Shown here: piece by piece, positions 7,427-16,328 of the stretch
Layout of the letters: each line of letters begins with the position of its first letter
Numbering within the stretch: position 1 is the stretch's first letter
DNA from: an uncultured Clostridia bacterium
GTDB lineage: Bacteria > Bacillota > Clostridia > Oscillospirales > Acutalibacteraceae
Reading direction: 5' to 3'
DNA: 64,000 nt
NCBI GenBank assembly: GCA_947623505.1
Contig: CANQGT010000008.1
Location: 1 to 64,000, forward strand
The notes under the pieces: model-generated
Databases searched by the model: none
The model's input: only the letters and a program-made list of their open reading frames with translations
Told to the model about the DNA's origin: nothing
Made by a program: the position numbers and the translations under genes

Positions 7427-7454
7427 AATATACCAAATTTCACACAAAAGTCAA
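7427..7454 (-). promoter_or_regulatory. Candidate potA promoter
   Basis: TTGACT (7454-7449) and TATATT (7432-7427) on the minus strand are 16 bp apart, just after the dpaB stop and about 130 bp before potA. Confidence 0.55.
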
Positions 7455-7463
7455 CATATTTCA

Positions 7464-8027
7464 TTAAAATATTTTTTTTATGATTTCCTCTCCGTTTTGA
7501 ACCTTTTTGACCGTATCGGCAACAAGCGAAAAATCGCATACCATAGATTTGGTTTTATGAATGCAGTCATCCATTCCAAACGGAACAAAATAATAATTTT
7601 TGTAATTCATAAGATTACCTATGTTTTTTGCCGCGCCTCCAAGAGCATCGTTAGTTGAAACGCCTATTATAACCGGCCTTGAATTGCGCAGATGGCTTTT
7701 CGCGGCCATTGTAACCGCCGTATCGGCAATTCCGTTAGCGAGCTTCGCGAGCGTGTTGCCGGTGCAGGGAACAATGCATAATATATCAAGCAATTTCTTT
7801 GGGCCTATCGGCTCAGCCTGCTCGATTTTATGAATTATACTGTGCCCCGTTATCGCGATGATCTCATCCTGTATATCCTTAGCGTCGCCGAAGCGCGTGT
7901 CCGTATTATATGCGTTTTCGCTCATAATCGGGTAAACGTCATATCCGAGAGTAACAAGTTCCTTGAGCGCTTCTATCGCTTTGGAAAAGGTGCAGAAGGA
8001 GCCTGTCATTGCATATCCGATTTTCAA
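7464..8027 (-). CDS. dpaB: Dipicolinate synthase subunit B (flavoprotein)
   Basis: A 187-residue flavoprotein of the SpoVFB family. It opens MKIGYAMTGSFCTFSKAIEA, the family start, and contains the conserved VPCTGNTLAKLANGIADTAV stretch that binds FMN. With DpaA it makes dipicolinic acid from a lysine-pathway intermediate in the mother cell; dipicolinate is then loaded into the spore core. The four-base overlap with dpaA shows one translational unit. Its presence is strong evidence for an endospore former, specifically one with dedicated dipicolinate synthase rather than only the EtfA route used by some Clostridium. Confidence 0.95.
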   Translation of the reverse strand: MKIGYAMTGSFCTFSKAIEALKELVTLGYDVYPIMSENAYNTDTRFGDAKDIQDEIIAITGHSIIHKIEQAEPIGPKKLLDILCIVPCTGNTLAKLANGIADTAVTMAAKSHLRNSRPVIIGVSTNDALGGAAKNIGNLMNYKNYYFVPFGMDDCIHKTKSMVCDFSLVADTVKKVQNGEEIIKKIF

Positions 8028-8752
8028 ACAAATTCCTCCTCAATTATATCTGAAACAGCTTCGCCTATAAGGTAACCCGCGGTTTTTTCGGCATATCTCG
8101 CAGGCATTCTGCCTCCGTTGAGCACAAGCAGGCCCATACTGTCCGCGACAAGTGTGTCCACACCTCCGGGGAACGAAGCAAGGTCAAGAATGACCGCGTC
8201 CTTTTTAACGGCGGACAGTTCGGGCTTGGTGAGCACCGTATGCGGAACGGTATTTATGATTATATCGGCGGCGTTGTCTTTTTTAAGCTCATCAAAGCCT
8301 ATATGAGAGGCGCCGTTGAAAAGGCTTTCCGCCTCGGATTCCTTGCTTCTTGAGCAGACGGTGACGTTTGCGCCGTAGCCGTTGAGTATTTTATGCAGCG
8401 CCTTGCCTATCCTGCCATAGCCGAGAATAAGAACGTTTGCCCTGTAAAGCGAATAATTGGTGTTTTCTTCAATGAGCGTTACGGCGCCCTCGGCCGTAAG
8501 AAAGGCGTTTTTAAGTACATAGCTTTCATATTTCATATAGTCAAAGCCGTTTTTGCAATCGCACATTCCGCAGAAAACGACCTTGCCCTCAAGCCCCTTA
8601 AACATATGCTTCTTGGAGGTAACAGGGAGCAAAACGAAATCGCTTTCTTCGGTTTTTTGCCTGTATTCAAAGCCTTTCTTTTCAAGATATTCCTTAGCGT
8701 ATATCATTCTTTTATCCTCTGTAAAAGGAACGGAAAATTTATTTAATCTCAC
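8024..8752 (-). CDS. dpaA: Dipicolinate synthase subunit A
   Basis: A 242-residue SpoVFA-family protein with a Rossmann motif LILGYGRIGKAL near residue 110 and the NTVPHTVL and LDLASFPGGVD segments typical of the subunit. It is shorter than the roughly 300-residue Bacillus protein, mainly in the N-terminal domain. The GTG start at 8752 has GAGGTG five bases upstream. The gene is divergent from murC and is first in the dpaAB operon, consistent with late mother-cell expression. Confidence 0.92.
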   Translation of the reverse strand: MRLNKFSVPFTEDKRMIYAKEYLEKKGFEYRQKTEESDFVLLPVTSKKHMFKGLEGKVVFCGMCDCKNGFDYMKYESYVLKNAFLTAEGAVTLIEENTNYSLYRANVLILGYGRIGKALHKILNGYGANVTVCSRSKESEAESLFNGASHIGFDELKKDNAADIIINTVPHTVLTKPELSAVKKDAVILDLASFPGGVDTLVADSMGLLVLNGGRMPARYAEKTAGYLIGEAVSDIIEEEFV

Positions 8753-8773
8753 ATTAACACCTCAGTTTCAATT

Positions 8774-8800
8774 CATACTATGCTTATTTTTTTTCATTGT
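8774..8800 (-). promoter_or_regulatory. Possible sporulation sigma (E/K-type) promoter of dpaAB
   Basis: Upstream of dpaA on the minus strand, GCATAGTATG (8783-8774) resembles the CATAnnnTA -10 of mother-cell sigma factors, with AACA about 15 bp further upstream. No sigma-A consensus is visible for dpaA. The match is imperfect (final TG instead of TA). Confidence 0.35.
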
Positions 8801-8838
8801 TAATGAAGTAAAGTGTTTATTTTTCGGAAAAACGGTAG

Positions 8839-8844
8839 TATAAT
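8839..8844 (+). promoter_or_regulatory. murC -10 element
   Basis: TATAAT lies 45 bp upstream of the murC start; the -35 region (TTTATT at 8816-8821, 17-bp spacing) is weak. Confidence 0.5.
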
Positions 8845-8889
8845 AATAGCGCGGTCAATATCAGAAATTAAACTATCGGAGGTCTTCTC

Positions 8890-10263
8890 TTGAAACAGAT
8901 AGACGAATTACTTAAAAATTCAAAAAAAATTCATTTTATCGGAATAGGCGGAGCGGGTATGTGCCCGATAGCCGAAATACTGCTCTCCCTCGGCTATACG
9001 GTTACGGGCTCCGACAATAACGACACGGAAACTTTTCGCCGAGTGGAAAAAGAGGGCGCAAAGGTTTACCTTGGTCAGGTAAAAGAGAATATTGCCGACG
9101 ATGTGGAGCTTGTTATTTACACTAACGCCATACTTGACGGAAACGAAGAGCTTGAATACGCGAAAAAAAATTTCCCCGCCTTTGAAAGAGCGGAGGCGCT
9201 TGGCGCTTTGAGCAGAATTTTTTCAAACTGCATAGGGATTTGCGGCACTCACGGAAAAACGACCGTAACATCTATGACCACGCAGATACTTCTTGACGCC
9301 GGACTTGATCCAAGCGCGGTTATCGGCGGCAAGCTGCCCGCCATCGACGCATACGGCAGATTCGGAAAGAGCCAAAATTTCGTTTGCGAATCATGTGAAT
9401 ATAACAACACTTTTTTGCATATGAACGCCGATATGGCTGTTGTGCTGAATATAGACGAGGATCACCTTGATTTCTTTAAAAATCTTGAAAACATAAAAAA
9501 ATCATTCAGAAAATTCTGCGAAAACACTACAAAAACGATAATTTACAATGGCGACGACAAAAACACCGCCGATATGCTGAAAGCCATTGAGGGAAAACGG
9601 CTCATATCCTTCGGCAAAAGCGCCGATTGCGAATGGCAGGCAAAAAACGTAAACGTACCCGGAGGATTCCGTTCGGATTATGACGCGTATCATAACGGAG
9701 AGTTTGTCGCGCACGTTGAAATCTCCGTTCCGGGCGAGCATAATATTTTAAATTCACTTGCCGCCTTCGCGGCTTCATACGAAAGCGGAGCCGATATAAG
9801 CGGCATATGCCGTGCTCTTAAAGAATTTCGCGGCGCGGGAAGGCGCTTCGAGTTTAAGGGAACATACAGGGGCGTAACGATAGTTGACGATTATGCCCAT
9901 CACCCGAAGGAAATAGAGGTAACACTCAACGCGGCGATGAAAATGGGATATAAGAGAGTTTGGGCGGTTCATCAGCCCTTTACGTTTTCTCGCACGGCGG
10001 CGCTTTTGGACGATTTCGCGAGAGTGCTGCAAATTGCCGACAAATGCGTTGTTTCGGAAATTATGGGCAGCCGTGAGGTAAACACTATAGGAATAAAGGC
10101 GACCGACCTTTCCGACAAGATACCGAACTGCATGCAGATAGATAAACTGGCGGATATAGCCGATTATCTCGCTGAAAACTGTAAGGACGGCGATATGGTG
10201 ATAACGCTTGGCTGCGGCGACGTTTACAAGGTCTCAAGAATGCTTGCCGATAAACTGAAATAA
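8890..10263 (+). CDS. murC: UDP-N-acetylmuramate--L-alanine ligase
   Basis: A 457-residue Mur ligase that adds L-alanine to UDP-MurNAc in the cytosolic stage of peptidoglycan synthesis. The N-terminal Rossmann start HFIGIGGAGMCPIAEILLSL is specific for MurC, the ATP loop GTHGKTTVTSM is near residues 119-129, and the C-terminal domain contains VDDYAHHPKEI. The start is TTG with GGAGGT six bases upstream. It stands alone between dpaAB and alkD and is closed by a strong terminator at 10280. Confidence 0.97.
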   Translation: MKQIDELLKNSKKIHFIGIGGAGMCPIAEILLSLGYTVTGSDNNDTETFRRVEKEGAKVYLGQVKENIADDVELVIYTNAILDGNEELEYAKKNFPAFERAEALGALSRIFSNCIGICGTHGKTTVTSMTTQILLDAGLDPSAVIGGKLPAIDAYGRFGKSQNFVCESCEYNNTFLHMNADMAVVLNIDEDHLDFFKNLENIKKSFRKFCENTTKTIIYNGDDKNTADMLKAIEGKRLISFGKSADCEWQAKNVNVPGGFRSDYDAYHNGEFVAHVEISVPGEHNILNSLAAFAASYESGADISGICRALKEFRGAGRRFEFKGTYRGVTIVDDYAHHPKEIEVTLNAAMKMGYKRVWAVHQPFTFSRTAALLDDFARVLQIADKCVVSEIMGSREVNTIGIKATDLSDKIPNCMQIDKLADIADYLAENCKDGDMVITLGCGDVYKVSRMLADKLK

Positions 10264-10279
10264 ACAGAAACAGAAAAGT

Positions 10280-10308
10280 CCGACCGTTCGCTTTTTACGA
10301 ACGGTCGG
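10280..10308. terminator. Terminator between murC and alkD
   Basis: A perfect 11-bp stem CCGACCGTTCG / CGAACGGTCGG around a CTTTTTA loop, followed by TAGTTTTA. It serves the convergent murC and alkD genes. Confidence 0.85.
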
Positions 10309-10313
10309 TAGTT

Positions 10314-10973
10314 TTATCTCTTGAATTTTTTTAAATATTCTTTTGTTTTTTTGTCTACCCGCAGACTGTCACAAATCTTTGAGACAGTCATATTATGTAT
10401 ATCGCCGCGCAAAACGCCGTTTTCTATCAGCGGCCTGACTTTATCGGGAAATTTCACAAAAGCCGCCGAAAGCGCCCACGCCGCGGCCATATTGACGTAA
10501 TATTTATCGCTCTCAATATCTTTCAGATAATTAATAGCAAAATCGCGGTATTCATCGTCAAGATAGTAATCCATAATTATAACTATGGCGAAACGCTTTT
10601 CGTATTCGCTTTTTGAATACATATACCTGCCGAGAAAAGGGAGAAACTCATTTCTGCTGTTTTTAATAAACTTAAGCGTGGAGCAGACGCAGTCGCAAAC
10701 CGCCCAATTATCTATTTTCGGAATAAAGCGTTCAAGAAGAGAAAGTCTTTTATCAAAGGCGAGCTTAGCGTAGCCGATATAAAAGCCGTGCAGCATTATT
10801 TCCTCGTAATACTCCCACGCAAAATCTTCGTTCTCAAGATTTTTGGCAATTTTTCTCAATATCGGTATTCTTACCCCGATTATCTTATCGGCGTTGAATC
10901 CCGGCAAAAGCGATAAATGAAAATTTTTGTATTTTTCATCGCTGTTATTAAAAAGCTCTTCCCTTACGTTCAT
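10314..10973 (-). CDS. DNA alkylation repair protein, AlkD-like HEAT-repeat glycosylase
   Basis: A 219-residue alpha-helical protein of the AlkC/AlkD family, which excises N3- and N7-alkylated purines. Family marks include GVRIPILRKIAKNL near residue 33, WAVCDCVCSTLKFI near 92 and YVNMAAAWALSAAFVKFP near 155, where AlkD carries its conserved Trp and Asp residues. It follows the EIIC-like membrane protein by 19 bp and is likely co-transcribed. A non-catalytic paralogue cannot be excluded. Confidence 0.85.
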   Translation of the reverse strand: MNVREELFNNSDEKYKNFHLSLLPGFNADKIIGVRIPILRKIAKNLENEDFAWEYYEEIMLHGFYIGYAKLAFDKRLSLLERFIPKIDNWAVCDCVCSTLKFIKNSRNEFLPFLGRYMYSKSEYEKRFAIVIIMDYYLDDEYRDFAINYLKDIESDKYYVNMAAAWALSAAFVKFPDKVRPLIENGVLRGDIHNMTVSKICDSLRVDKKTKEYLKKFKR

Positions 10974-10992
10974 TTACATCACCGAAATGATT

Positions 10993-11832
10993 TTACCATT
11001 TTCCCTTTTCTTTTACAAGCCGTGACAAATAATAGGAAACGGCGCAAATAAAAACGCCGAGTATAACGGTGTACGCAATATTATCGCCGTAAATGAAAAA
11101 TTCAAAAACAGAGGCGTCTACGGAAAAACCGCTTTTCAGACCCACGACCGCCGCAATAAAAAAGCAGAAAAAAACAAGAAAAAGAAAGACAAAATATAAT
11201 GGAGTACAGACGAGCAAAAGCATTATCAGAAAAACAGTAAAATTGCCTGTGAGAAATGCAAAAAGTACGATCAAAAGAGCCTCTTTTTTATGCTTTTTCA
11301 ATGAAAAAGCCACACCCGCGGCGGCAAAAAGAGAAAGATATTTTCCGCAGAGAAAAAGCGAAGCCTCCCTGCCATTGGGATTAAGAAGAAAAATATCCGC
11401 CGCGCCCGTTGCGAAAACACCGTTTATTATTTTTGCCCCGCCGTAAGAGGTGCGAAACATCAGCTCCTCATAATCATACAGCCCGAAAGTTGAAAAAAGC
11501 GTGTTCAGCATTCCGAACTTAACTCCGCCGCCTGAGGATTTTTCAGCGGCGAAAACAACAACTTCATCATATATTCCGATATAAAGAACCGCTCCTATAA
11601 GAGCCAGCAGAATTACGGTGAATTTTTTATACGGATTTTTAGCTCGTATCAGCACGCAGACAGTCACAACCGCCCAAAGCGACGCGGTCATAAATATATC
11701 CGCCTGCTCAAATCCGAGCATTTTGAGCGCATATACGACCGCGGAAACCACCGAAAGCGCCGTCAAAGGCTTCATAAGGAACCCAAAATCGTATTTATTT
11801 TTTATTCTGATTTTTTTAAGTAATTCTTTCAT
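10993..11832 (-). CDS. Degenerate PTS EIIC-like membrane protein
   Basis: A 279-residue protein with seven to eight hydrophobic segments. Its C-terminal half aligns by eye with glucose/GlcNAc-type EIIC: LNPNGREASLFLCGKYLSLF corresponds to the [20 protein letters not shown] region, AFLTGNFTVFLIM to the SFLTGITEPIEF region, and GLKSGFSVDASVFEFFIYG to the segment with FSHGLIDF. The conserved ITEP glutamate motif that binds sugar is absent and the first third of EIIC is missing or unrecognisable. No EIIA or EIIB is nearby. I infer a diverged, probably non-transporting relative. It is 19 bp upstream of the AlkD gene. Confidence 0.6.
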   Translation of the reverse strand: MKELLKKIRIKNKYDFGFLMKPLTALSVVSAVVYALKMLGFEQADIFMTASLWAVVTVCVLIRAKNPYKKFTVILLALIGAVLYIGIYDEVVVFAAEKSSGGGVKFGMLNTLFSTFGLYDYEELMFRTSYGGAKIINGVFATGAADIFLLNPNGREASLFLCGKYLSLFAAAGVAFSLKKHKKEALLIVLFAFLTGNFTVFLIMLLLVCTPLYFVFLFLVFFCFFIAAVVGLKSGFSVDASVFEFFIYGDNIAYTVILGVFICAVSYYLSRLVKEKGKW

Positions 11833-11862
11833 ATCCGTAATATTGGAAATTTTTGATAAAAA

Positions 11863-11900
11863 TAAACACGGCGCGGATCAAAAAAGCCTTGCCGTGTTTA
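11863..11900 (-). terminator. Terminator of the abfA-DUF6171 unit
   Basis: TAAACACGGC / GCCGTGTTTA (10 bp) around an 18-base loop, followed on the minus strand by TTTTTATC. Confidence 0.7.
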
Positions 11901-11922
11901 CAATATTACGTTTTTTCGCGCT

Positions 11923-12177
11923 TTACCACTTTCTGTCGTCAAAATTCGGGCAGCGTTTATCCTTTAATGAAGCCCGAATTTCCACATAGCAGCCGCATTT
12001 TCTGCACATACCAGAAAGGAGCTCGTCGCACTGCCCGCACAATTCAAGGCGTTTATCCCTGAGCGCCGAATCAACCTTCAGAGCGCCTTCGATATTATCG
12101 AGGTAATCCTTTACGGATTTATAAACCGCCGTCTCCCCCGCCTCAAGCAGAAGGCATCTTTTACAACCGCTAACCAT
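11923..12177 (-). CDS. DUF6171-family cysteine-rich small protein
   Basis: An 84-residue protein with a C-terminal zinc-binding pattern: CGQC, then CRKCGC and CPNF, plus CKRC near the N-terminus. This fits the DUF6171 family of small Firmicute proteins of unknown role. The ATG overlaps the stop of the arabinofuranosidase gene by one base (TAATG), so it is translated by coupling. The link to arabinan degradation is positional only. Confidence 0.75.
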   Translation of the reverse strand: MVSGCKRCLLLEAGETAVYKSVKDYLDNIEGALKVDSALRDKRLELCGQCDELLSGMCRKCGCYVEIRASLKDKRCPNFDDRKW

Positions 12178-13664
12178 TACTTTTCAATAAGAAATTTAAC
12201 GACGGAGCAAGGCGGCAATGTCGCCGAAAAACCGTCTTTAAGAGTTCTGAAATCGGTAAACCCGGCAGTCTTTACTTCGTCCGTATTGTCAAAATCATTC
12301 TTCGCGTGAATTTCACCCGTAAGGATTTCCGCTCTTATGCTCTTGACCTTTGTATCCGCTATCTGGCATTTTATTTTTGCCGTCTTAACGGCGGAAGTGT
12401 TCGCAACGGTTGAGCAGATAACGCCGTTTTCGTCAACGGAAGCTGATTCAACAAGCTGCGGAAACGCCTTGCCGTCTTCCTTTGAATCGATGTTTTCCGT
12501 AGTTATATAGGAGCCGATAAGCGTGTTTTCCTGATGATCCTTATACATTTTGAAAACGTGATATGTGGGAGTAAGGAGCATTTTTTCGCCCTCGGTGAGA
12601 ATAACGGACTGTAAAACGTTTACCGTTTGGGCAATATTTGCCATCATAATCCTGTCGGCGTGCTTATTGAAAATATTGAGCGTAAGCGCCGCCACAATAG
12701 CGTCGCGCATCGTATTCTGCTGATAGAGGAAGCCCGGATTCGTTCCCGGCTCAACGTCAAACCACGTGCCCCATTCATCAACAATCAGCTTTACACTCTT
12801 TTGCGGATTCATTGAATCCATAACGGCAAGATGATTGTTTATCAGCTCTTCCATTCTGTAAGCCTTGCAGATAGTTGTATTATATCCGTTTAAATCAAAA
12901 TCCGTAGACGAACCCTTATGGTGCCAATACCCCGTGGGGATGGTATAATAGTGAAGTGAAATCCCGTGCGCTCTGTGCTTAACCTTATCCATAACATTGC
13001 GCGTCCAATGATAATCGTCCACATTCGGGCCGCAGGCAATTCGTGTTATTCTGTTTTCGGGATCATAATCCTTGACAAAAGAATTATATCTTTTAAAAAG
13101 ACAGCCGTAATATTCGGGATCCATATTTCCGCCGCAGCCCCAAGATTCGTTGCCGACGCCGAAATATTTCAATTTCCAAGGCTTTTCCCTGCCGTTTTCC
13201 CTGCGAAGCTGAGCCATCGGAGAAATGCCGTCAAATGTCATATATTCGATCCACTCGTTCATTTCCTGAACGGAGCCGGAGCCGACGTTTCCGTTTACAT
13301 AAGCGTCACAGCCAAGCTGCTCGCAAAGCTCGAAAAATTCGTGCGTGCCGAAAGAATTATCCTCAACAACGCCGCCCCAGTTGGTATTAACCATTTTCTT
13401 TCTGTTTTCAAGCGATCCGATGCCGTCTTTCCAATGATACTCGTCCGCAAAACAGCCGCCGGGCCAGCGCAAAACGGGTATGCCCATTTCTTTGAGCGCG
13501 TTTACAACGTCGCTTCTCATACCGTTTACGTTCGGAATTTTTGAATTTTTGCCTACAAAAATTCCGTTGTAGATGCATCTGCCGAGATGCTCGGCAAAAT
13601 GGCCGTATATATCCTTGCTTATTTTGCTTATCTTCTGATTTGGATTTATCAGATACTTTTCCAT
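12177..13664 (-). CDS. abfA: Alpha-N-arabinofuranosidase, GH51
   Basis: A 495-residue GH51 enzyme without a signal peptide, so intracellular: it releases L-arabinose from imported arabino-oligosaccharides. The fold start [18 protein letters not shown] and the [20 protein letters not shown] segment are family signatures. The acid/base Glu is in [11 protein letters not shown] near residue 174 and the nucleophile Glu in VDEWGTWF near 290. The product can enter the araBAD pathway encoded at 36232-40015. A TTGACT-17-TAGTAT promoter lies upstream. Confidence 0.96.
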   Translation of the reverse strand: MEKYLINPNQKISKISKDIYGHFAEHLGRCIYNGIFVGKNSKIPNVNGMRSDVVNALKEMGIPVLRWPGGCFADEYHWKDGIGSLENRKKMVNTNWGGVVEDNSFGTHEFFELCEQLGCDAYVNGNVGSGSVQEMNEWIEYMTFDGISPMAQLRRENGREKPWKLKYFGVGNESWGCGGNMDPEYYGCLFKRYNSFVKDYDPENRITRIACGPNVDDYHWTRNVMDKVKHRAHGISLHYYTIPTGYWHHKGSSTDFDLNGYNTTICKAYRMEELINNHLAVMDSMNPQKSVKLIVDEWGTWFDVEPGTNPGFLYQQNTMRDAIVAALTLNIFNKHADRIMMANIAQTVNVLQSVILTEGEKMLLTPTYHVFKMYKDHQENTLIGSYITTENIDSKEDGKAFPQLVESASVDENGVICSTVANTSAVKTAKIKCQIADTKVKSIRAEILTGEIHAKNDFDNTDEVKTAGFTDFRTLKDGFSATLPPCSVVKFLIEK

Positions 13665-13698
13665 AGCTTACCCCTATATTTTCTAAAATTTCACAAAT

Positions 13699-13727
13699 AT
13701 ACTAATATATATAGTATATAAAGTCAA
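13699..13727 (-). promoter_or_regulatory. abfA promoter
   Basis: TTGACT (13727-13722) and TAGTAT (13704-13699) on the minus strand with a 17-bp spacer, 35 bp before the abfA start. Confidence 0.65.
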
Positions 13728-13772
13728 TAAAAAAGTTTAATAAACATAAGATTTTTAAAAAGAAATATTAAA

Positions 13773-13806
13773 ATGAGGGCGCTCGGCACCTGCCGAACGC
13801 CCTCAT
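13773..13806. terminator. Terminator between copA and abfA
   Basis: A long stem ATGAGGGCG-TCGGC / GCCGA-CGCCCTCAT with an ACCT loop, T-rich on the minus side. It ends the csoR-copA transcript. Confidence 0.85.
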
Positions 13807-13817
13807 TACTTTTTTGA

Positions 13818-14039
13818 TTATTTAATTTCAACAAATTTATATCCCGCGTCCTCAACGGCTTTTTTGATTGCCGCCTCATCCGCCTCGCCGCTTTCGATAA
13901 CGGCTCGATTTTTGTTATGGTCGGCGGTAACCTTAAGCCCTATTTTTTCAAGAGCTTCGGTAACGTGAGCTTCGCAGTGCTCGCACATCATTCCCTCAAT
14001 TACAATATATTTCTTTTCTTCTTTCTTAAAAATACTCAT
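13818..14039 (-). CDS. copZ: CopZ-like copper chaperone from an internal start within copA
   Basis: A 73-residue HMA protein, in frame with the end of copA. Its ATG at 14039 is preceded by AAAGGAGG at nine bases, one of the best ribosome binding sites in the window and pointless inside a gene unless used. The peptide begins MSIFKKEEKKYIVIEGMMCE and carries the Cu(I)-binding MxCxxC motif, with a typical CopZ length. I infer that one frame gives both the fused pump and a free chaperone. Confidence 0.65.
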   Translation of the reverse strand: MSIFKKEEKKYIVIEGMMCEHCEAHVTEALEKIGLKVTADHNKNRAVIESGEADEAAIKKAVEDAGYKFVEIK

Positions 14040-16307
14040 ATCTGTTTGCCTCCTTTTTGATTTTCTATGAGTTATTTTTTTGATATTTATTATATTAAGC
14101 CTCAGCGCGTTCATAACAACGCAAAAGCTTGAAAGGCTCATTGCCGCCGCTCCTATCATAGGATTGAGCGTTATTCCGAATGCCGGGTAAAGCAATCCCG
14201 CGGCTATGGGTATTCCGATGATATTGTAAATAAAAGCCCAAAACAGATTTTCTTTAATGTTTTGAAGAACGCGGCGGGAAAGAGTTATCGCGTATGAAAC
14301 GTCAAGCGGATCGCTTTTCATAAGAACAACATTTGCGGCGTCGATCGCAACGTCTGTTCCGGCTCCGATGGCGATTCCCGTATCGGCACGCGTTAGAGCC
14401 GGAGCGTCGTTTATTCCGTCGCCCACCATAGCAACGCTGCCGTATTCGGATAGGAGCCTTACTTGCTCCTCCTTACCGTCGGGAAGCACGCCTGAAATTA
14501 TATTTTCAATTCCCGCCTGAGCGCCGATAGCCTTAGCGGTATTTTCATTATCGCCCGTTATCATAACTACGGCAATGCCCATTTTTTTCAGATTATCAAC
14601 AGCTTGAGCCGCGGTTTCCTTAACAGTATCGGCAACCGCTATTATTCCCAAAAATTCATTGCCCGCCGCGAAAAACAAAGGGGTTTTTCCGCCGGAGGAA
14701 AGCTCGGCAGACCTTGCCTTGTATTTTTGCGGCACATCGCACATTTTTTCTATATACGCGATATTTCCGCCGTAAACCGTTATTTCTCCAACCAAGCCGT
14801 AAACTCCGTTGCCCGAAACGGCTTTAACATTTTCGGCCTCTGCAAGCTGTATGCCCTTTTCTTCACAAAAACGCTTTACAGCCTTTGACAGCGGATGCTC
14901 ACTTTTAGCCTCAACGGCATACGCAAGGCGCAACAGCCTCGGCTCATCATCGGAAATAATATCCGTTACCGATGGGTCGCCCACGGTTACAGTCCCCGTT
15001 TTATCAAGGCAGACAATATCGGTTTTACCCGCCGCCTCAAGGCTTTCGGCGGTTTTAAACAAAATTCCGTTTTTCGCCCCTTTTCCGCTGCCCACCATAA
15101 TAGCAACGGGTGTTGCGAGACCGAGCGCGCAAGGGCAGCTTATAACAAGAACGGATATACTTCTCGCAAGCGAAAAGCCTATGCTTTGCCCCGAAATCAG
15201 CCATACGCCCAAAGTAATCAGAGCTATAACGATTACAACAGGCACGAAAACCCCCGATACCTTATCGGCAATTTTTGCAATGGGGGCTTTGGTTGCCGAA
15301 GTCTCTGACACCATTTTGATTATCTTTGATATAGCCGTATTCTGCCCGACGGATGTTGCTTTGCATTCAATATAACCGCTTTGATTTATAGTTCCGGCGG
15401 AAACGCCGCTTCCGGCAGATTTATCAACAGGTATGCTTTCACCTGTAAGCGCGGATTCGTCAACGGCGCTCTCTCCGCTTATTACAACGCCGTCAACCGG
15501 TATGCTCTCGCCCGGAAGAACGGCAAAAATATCGCCTATCGCCACACTTTCGGCCGGAACGGTGACTTTTTCTCCATTTTTAATGACGGTGGCCGTCTCA
15601 GGAGCAAGTTTCATAAGGCTTTTAAGAGCGTCCGCTGTTCTCCCCTTAGAATACGCCTCCAGCGTTTTTCCGACCGTAATAAGGGCAAGAATCATCGCCG
15701 CCGACTCAAAATAGAGATCGTGCATATATTCGTGAGCGGCCTGTGTGTTTCCATTTGAAAGCTCGACAGTCATAAGAAAAGCAATAACGGTGCTGTATAT
15801 GAACGCGGCTCCCGAACCGAGAGCGACAAGAGTATCCATATTAGGCGCTTTGTGAATAACACCCTTGAAACCGCTTATAAAAAATTTTTGATTTATCACC
15901 ATAACGGCAACGGTCAGCAAAAGCTGAGAAAGAACGATACCGAGACTGTTGCCCTCAAGAAAAGCGGGCAGTTTCCACCCCCACATCATATGCCCCATGG
16001 AAATATACATCAGGGGTATAAGAAGTATCACGGAAGCGGCAAGCCTCCTTATCATTTTCGGAGTTTCCTCGTCTTTAAGTTCTTCTTTTTTTACCGAGTC
16101 GCTATTTGCGTTTTTTTCACTCGCTCCGTAACCCGCCTTTACAACGGCGTTTATTATAGCGTCACTTCCCGCCGAGCCCTCAACAGCCATAGAATTCGTA
16201 AGAAGATTAACGGCCACGGAGTCAACACCGCTAACGGCGGCAACGGCTTTTTCAACCCGTGCGCTGCATGCGGCGCAGCTCATACCCGTAATATTAAATT
16301 CACGCAT
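13818..16307 (-). CDS. copA: Copper-exporting P1B-type ATPase with C-terminal CopZ-like domain
   Basis: An 829-residue copper pump. An N-terminal HMA domain (GMSCAACSARVEKA) is followed by eight membrane helices, the CPC motif (SCPCALGLATPVA), phosphorylation site DKTGTVT, the HP dipeptide in SEHPLSKA and the hinge GDGINDAPAL. The last roughly 75 residues are a second HMA domain with MMCEHC, joined through a basic linker (HRKSKRRQTD). CopA proteins usually end before such a domain, so this is a fusion with a copper chaperone. An internal start would also yield the chaperone alone. It follows csoR by 21 bp and is expected to be copper-induced. Confidence 0.95.
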   Translation of the reverse strand: MREFNITGMSCAACSARVEKAVAAVSGVDSVAVNLLTNSMAVEGSAGSDAIINAVVKAGYGASEKNANSDSVKKEELKDEETPKMIRRLAASVILLIPLMYISMGHMMWGWKLPAFLEGNSLGIVLSQLLLTVAVMVINQKFFISGFKGVIHKAPNMDTLVALGSGAAFIYSTVIAFLMTVELSNGNTQAAHEYMHDLYFESAAMILALITVGKTLEAYSKGRTADALKSLMKLAPETATVIKNGEKVTVPAESVAIGDIFAVLPGESIPVDGVVISGESAVDESALTGESIPVDKSAGSGVSAGTINQSGYIECKATSVGQNTAISKIIKMVSETSATKAPIAKIADKVSGVFVPVVIVIALITLGVWLISGQSIGFSLARSISVLVISCPCALGLATPVAIMVGSGKGAKNGILFKTAESLEAAGKTDIVCLDKTGTVTVGDPSVTDIISDDEPRLLRLAYAVEAKSEHPLSKAVKRFCEEKGIQLAEAENVKAVSGNGVYGLVGEITVYGGNIAYIEKMCDVPQKYKARSAELSSGGKTPLFFAAGNEFLGIIAVADTVKETAAQAVDNLKKMGIAVVMITGDNENTAKAIGAQAGIENIISGVLPDGKEEQVRLLSEYGSVAMVGDGINDAPALTRADTGIAIGAGTDVAIDAANVVLMKSDPLDVSYAITLSRRVLQNIKENLFWAFIYNIIGIPIAAGLLYPAFGITLNPMIGAAAMSLSSFCVVMNALRLNIINIKKITHRKSKRRQTDMSIFKKEEKKYIVIEGMMCEHCEAHVTEALEKIGLKVTADHNKNRAVIESGEADEAAIKKAVEDAGYKFVEIK

Positions 16308-16328
16308 AAAATCGCCCCTATTGATTGT

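Noticed and set aside
10314-10973. Plus-strand frames inside the AlkD-like gene
   Set aside because: They are antisense shadows without ribosome binding sites; the minus-strand frame has clear family motifs.
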